Origin: Campylobacterales bacterium
GTDB lineage: Bacteria > Campylobacterota_A > Desulfurellia > JAADFJ01
Direction of reading: 5' to 3'
Assembly (NCBI GenBank): GCA_027080125.1
Contig: JALWSW010000215.1
Coordinates: 1 to 10,930 of the forward strand
Length of the DNA: 10,930 nt
A program made the position numbers and the translations under genes. This document shows positions 9,643 to 10,930 of this stretch, in pieces. Positions within the stretch are counted from its first letter, which is position 1; the number at the start of each line of letters is the position of its first letter. The notes below the pieces were generated by a model. The model was not told the origin of the DNA, did no database searches, and saw nothing but the letters and a program-made list of their open reading frames with translations.

Positions 9643-9681
9643 CAATATCATATTGACATATTGAGTTAGTTAGACTAAAAG
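9643..9681 (+). promoter_or_regulatory. Promoter of the sigma-factor gene with overlapping repeats
   Basis: TTGACA (9653-9658) is followed after 17 nt by TAAAAG (9676-9681), a 4 of 6 match to the -10 consensus. The -35 is embedded in two overlapping repeats: the tandem octamer CATATTGA-CATATTGA (9649-9664), and the dyad CAATAT-C-ATATTG (9643-9655). Transcription would start near 9688, only about 4 nt before the ATG at 9692. Confidence 0.45.
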
Positions 9682-9691
9682 ATATATACCT

Positions 9692-10552
9692 ATGAAGAAA
9701 AAAAGAACAAAAGAAAATTTGGAAAGAAGCGACGGTGATTTTGAAGGGTTATCCGAGATCTTATCGGTTTATTTTAAACGTATCAAAGAGATCCCTCTGA
9801 TTTCCAGACAAGAAGAGATAGAATTAGGCAAAAGAATACGGAAGGGGGATGCTGATGCGCTAAAAAAATTGGTGGAGGCTAATCTTCGTTTTGTTGTTAC
9901 CATTGCCCTTAAATATAAAAACTTCGGGCTTCCGCTTGTGGATTTGATAAGTGAGGGTAACGTAGGGCTAATTCAGGCTGCCAAACGGTTTGACCCGGAG
10001 AAAAACGTCAAGTTTATAAGTTATGCGGTATGGTGGATCAGGCAGGCAATTCTTCAGGCGTTAGCAGAAAAGGGATTCTCTACGAAAATTCCTCCCAAGC
10101 AGATTACAAAATTGAGAAAGATCAATATGGAACAATCTTCTTTTCTTAAAAAATACGGAAGAATCGCATCATCGGAGGAGCTTCAGGAATCAACCGGTTT
10201 TTCCAAAAAGGATATAGGCATGCTAAGCAGCATCCAGAAGTATTCATACTCTCTTGATGATAAAATAAGTCCTTCGTCCGATGATAAATTTATCGATTTT
10301 ATTAAAAGTGATACTAAGTCGGTTGAAGATCAGGCGATTATGAAGTCCGCAATTTCCAATATGAAAGAAGCGATTCAAAAGTTGCCTGAAAGAAGCCGGA
10401 TGATTTTGATCAGAAGATACGGGCTTGACGGAAAGAAGCCCGCCACGTTAAGAGAGATAGGTGAAACATTGAGAATCAGCAAAGAGCGTATCAGACAGAT
10501 AGAAAATGAAGCTATTAGAAAGCTTAAAATCTTAATGTCTAATGACAGATAA
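9692..10552 (+). CDS. RNA polymerase sigma factor, sigma-70 family (RpoD/SigA-like, group 2-like)
   Basis: This 286-residue protein directs RNA polymerase to a set of promoters. Region 1.2 is near 22-52 (YFKRIKEIPLISRQEEIELG). Region 2 spans about 57-125, with DLISEGNVGLIQAAKRF and the melting motif YAVWWIRQAI (111-120). Region 3 is about 126-205. Region 4 covers 226-283, with the -35-reading HTH TLREIGETLRISKERIRQIE. It lacks the long N-terminal region 1.1 and the non-conserved insert of primary RpoD, so it looks like an alternative, group-2 sigma. In region 2.4, the position of E. coli RpoD Thr440 is Leu121 while Gln437 is kept (Gln118), so -10 preference may differ. No ribosome site precedes the ATG; a TAG at 9671-9673 bars a longer ORF. 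The end overlaps the next gene by 11 nt. Confidence 0.9.
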   Translation: MKKKRTKENLERSDGDFEGLSEILSVYFKRIKEIPLISRQEEIELGKRIRKGDADALKKLVEANLRFVVTIALKYKNFGLPLVDLISEGNVGLIQAAKRFDPEKNVKFISYAVWWIRQAILQALAEKGFSTKIPPKQITKLRKINMEQSSFLKKYGRIASSEELQESTGFSKKDIGMLSSIQKYSYSLDDKISPSSDDKFIDFIKSDTKSVEDQAIMKSAISNMKEAIQKLPERSRMILIRRYGLDGKKPATLREIGETLRISKERIRQIENEAIRKLKILMSNDR

Positions 10553-10930
10553 ATATTATAAGATACTCGGATTGCCTCGCAATTCATCAAAACGGGAGAT
10601 TCGTGATACTTATATACGACTTATAAAAAAACATCATCCCGATGTAGGCGGTAATATAGAAAGATTTCTCGCAATTCAGGAGGCATACAAAAATCTGATT
10701 AATATGCAGGATAGGGTAGAAACGGAGAAAACCGACAAAAAAGAGCTCAAAAGGGCTTATATGTTGTATAAACGCAAAAGGTATGTTGAAAGCGCCGCCA
10801 TTCTGAGAAACTATCTGCTAAACAATGACACCGACACGAGCGCTAACTTCTTGTATGCTAAATTGATGAAAAAATTTGGAAAATTCAGAAATGCAGAAAA
10901 ATATTTCAAAAAAATTATTGATATGGAAAA
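10542..10930 (+). CDS. J-domain (DnaJ-like) protein with TPR-like repeats, N-terminal part
   Basis: The gene begins at ATG 10542-10544 inside the last codons of the sigma factor and is open to the window edge (129 codons seen). Residues 4-56 form a J domain: YYKILGLPRNSSKREIRDTY, then the essential HPD motif at 32-34 in KKHHPDVGG, then FLAIQEAYKNL. J domains stimulate the ATPase of Hsp70 (DnaK). There is no Gly/Phe-rich or zinc-finger region visible, so it is not classical DnaJ. Residues 67-96 and 101-129 form paired amphipathic helices with TPR-like spacing, including FGKFRNAEKYFKKII, suggesting a protein-binding tail. No ribosome site is visible; translation is probably coupled to the sigma gene. 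The partner and pathway are unknown. Confidence 0.85.
   Translation, partial: MTDKYYKILGLPRNSSKREIRDTYIRLIKKHHPDVGGNIERFLAIQEAYKNLINMQDRVETEKTDKKELKRAYMLYKRKRYVESAAILRNYLLNNDTDTSANFLYAKLMKKFGKFRNAEKYFKKIIDME

Overview
This is an AT-rich bacterial chromosomal segment of ordinary, densely packed genes. TupA and PstS both carry Sec-type signal peptides without a lipobox cysteine. This points to a Gram-negative cell with soluble periplasmic binding proteins. A TupABC tungstate importer next to what looks like an excisionase-type HTH regulator suggests an anaerobe of the delta-/epsilon-proteobacterial (Desulfo-/Desulfurella-like) kind. That taxonomic guess is an inference and is weak.

Layout. (1) 1-181, minus strand: N-terminal part of an HTH regulator, running off the left edge. 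(2) 182-383: divergent regulatory gap with a strong sigma-70-type promoter for tupA, overlapped by an inverted repeat. (3) 384-2552, plus strand: tupA-tupB-tupC, a tungstate ABC importer. (4) 2553-2782: convergent gap with small hairpins and no gene. (5) 9510 down to 2783, minus strand: phoB, phoR, pstS, pstC, pstA, pstB, phoU, a complete phosphate-sensing and high-affinity phosphate-uptake block. The phoR-pstS gap (7004-7121) holds a four-unit, 11-bp-period Pho-box-like array, a -10 element and a perfect 18-bp palindrome. (6) 9511-9691: divergent promoter region. (7) 9692-10552, plus strand: a short group-2-like sigma-70 factor. It overlaps a J-domain/TPR-like protein (10542 onward) that runs off the right edge.

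How they work together. PhoR (membrane histidine kinase) and PhoB (DNA-binding response regulator) should respond to low phosphate and switch on pstSCAB-phoU through the array at 7062-7100. PhoU and the Pst transporter normally feed back to hold PhoR inactive when phosphate is plentiful. PstS captures phosphate, PstC/PstA form the channel and PstB supplies ATP hydrolysis. TupA/TupB/TupC do the same for tungstate, probably controlled by the divergent HTH protein. The two oxyanion importers converge tail to tail.

No mobile element, CRISPR array, rRNA or tRNA was seen. The points most worth a second look are all regulatory or fine-scale: a perfect 12-bp-stem hairpin with a purine-rich, Shine-Dalgarno-like loop inside the start of pstC; the palindrome at the predicted pstS transcription start; the inverted repeat over the tupA promoter; unusual residues in TupA ligand loops; and a sigma-factor gene with no ribosome binding site. 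I did not find a convincing undescribed multi-gene system here.
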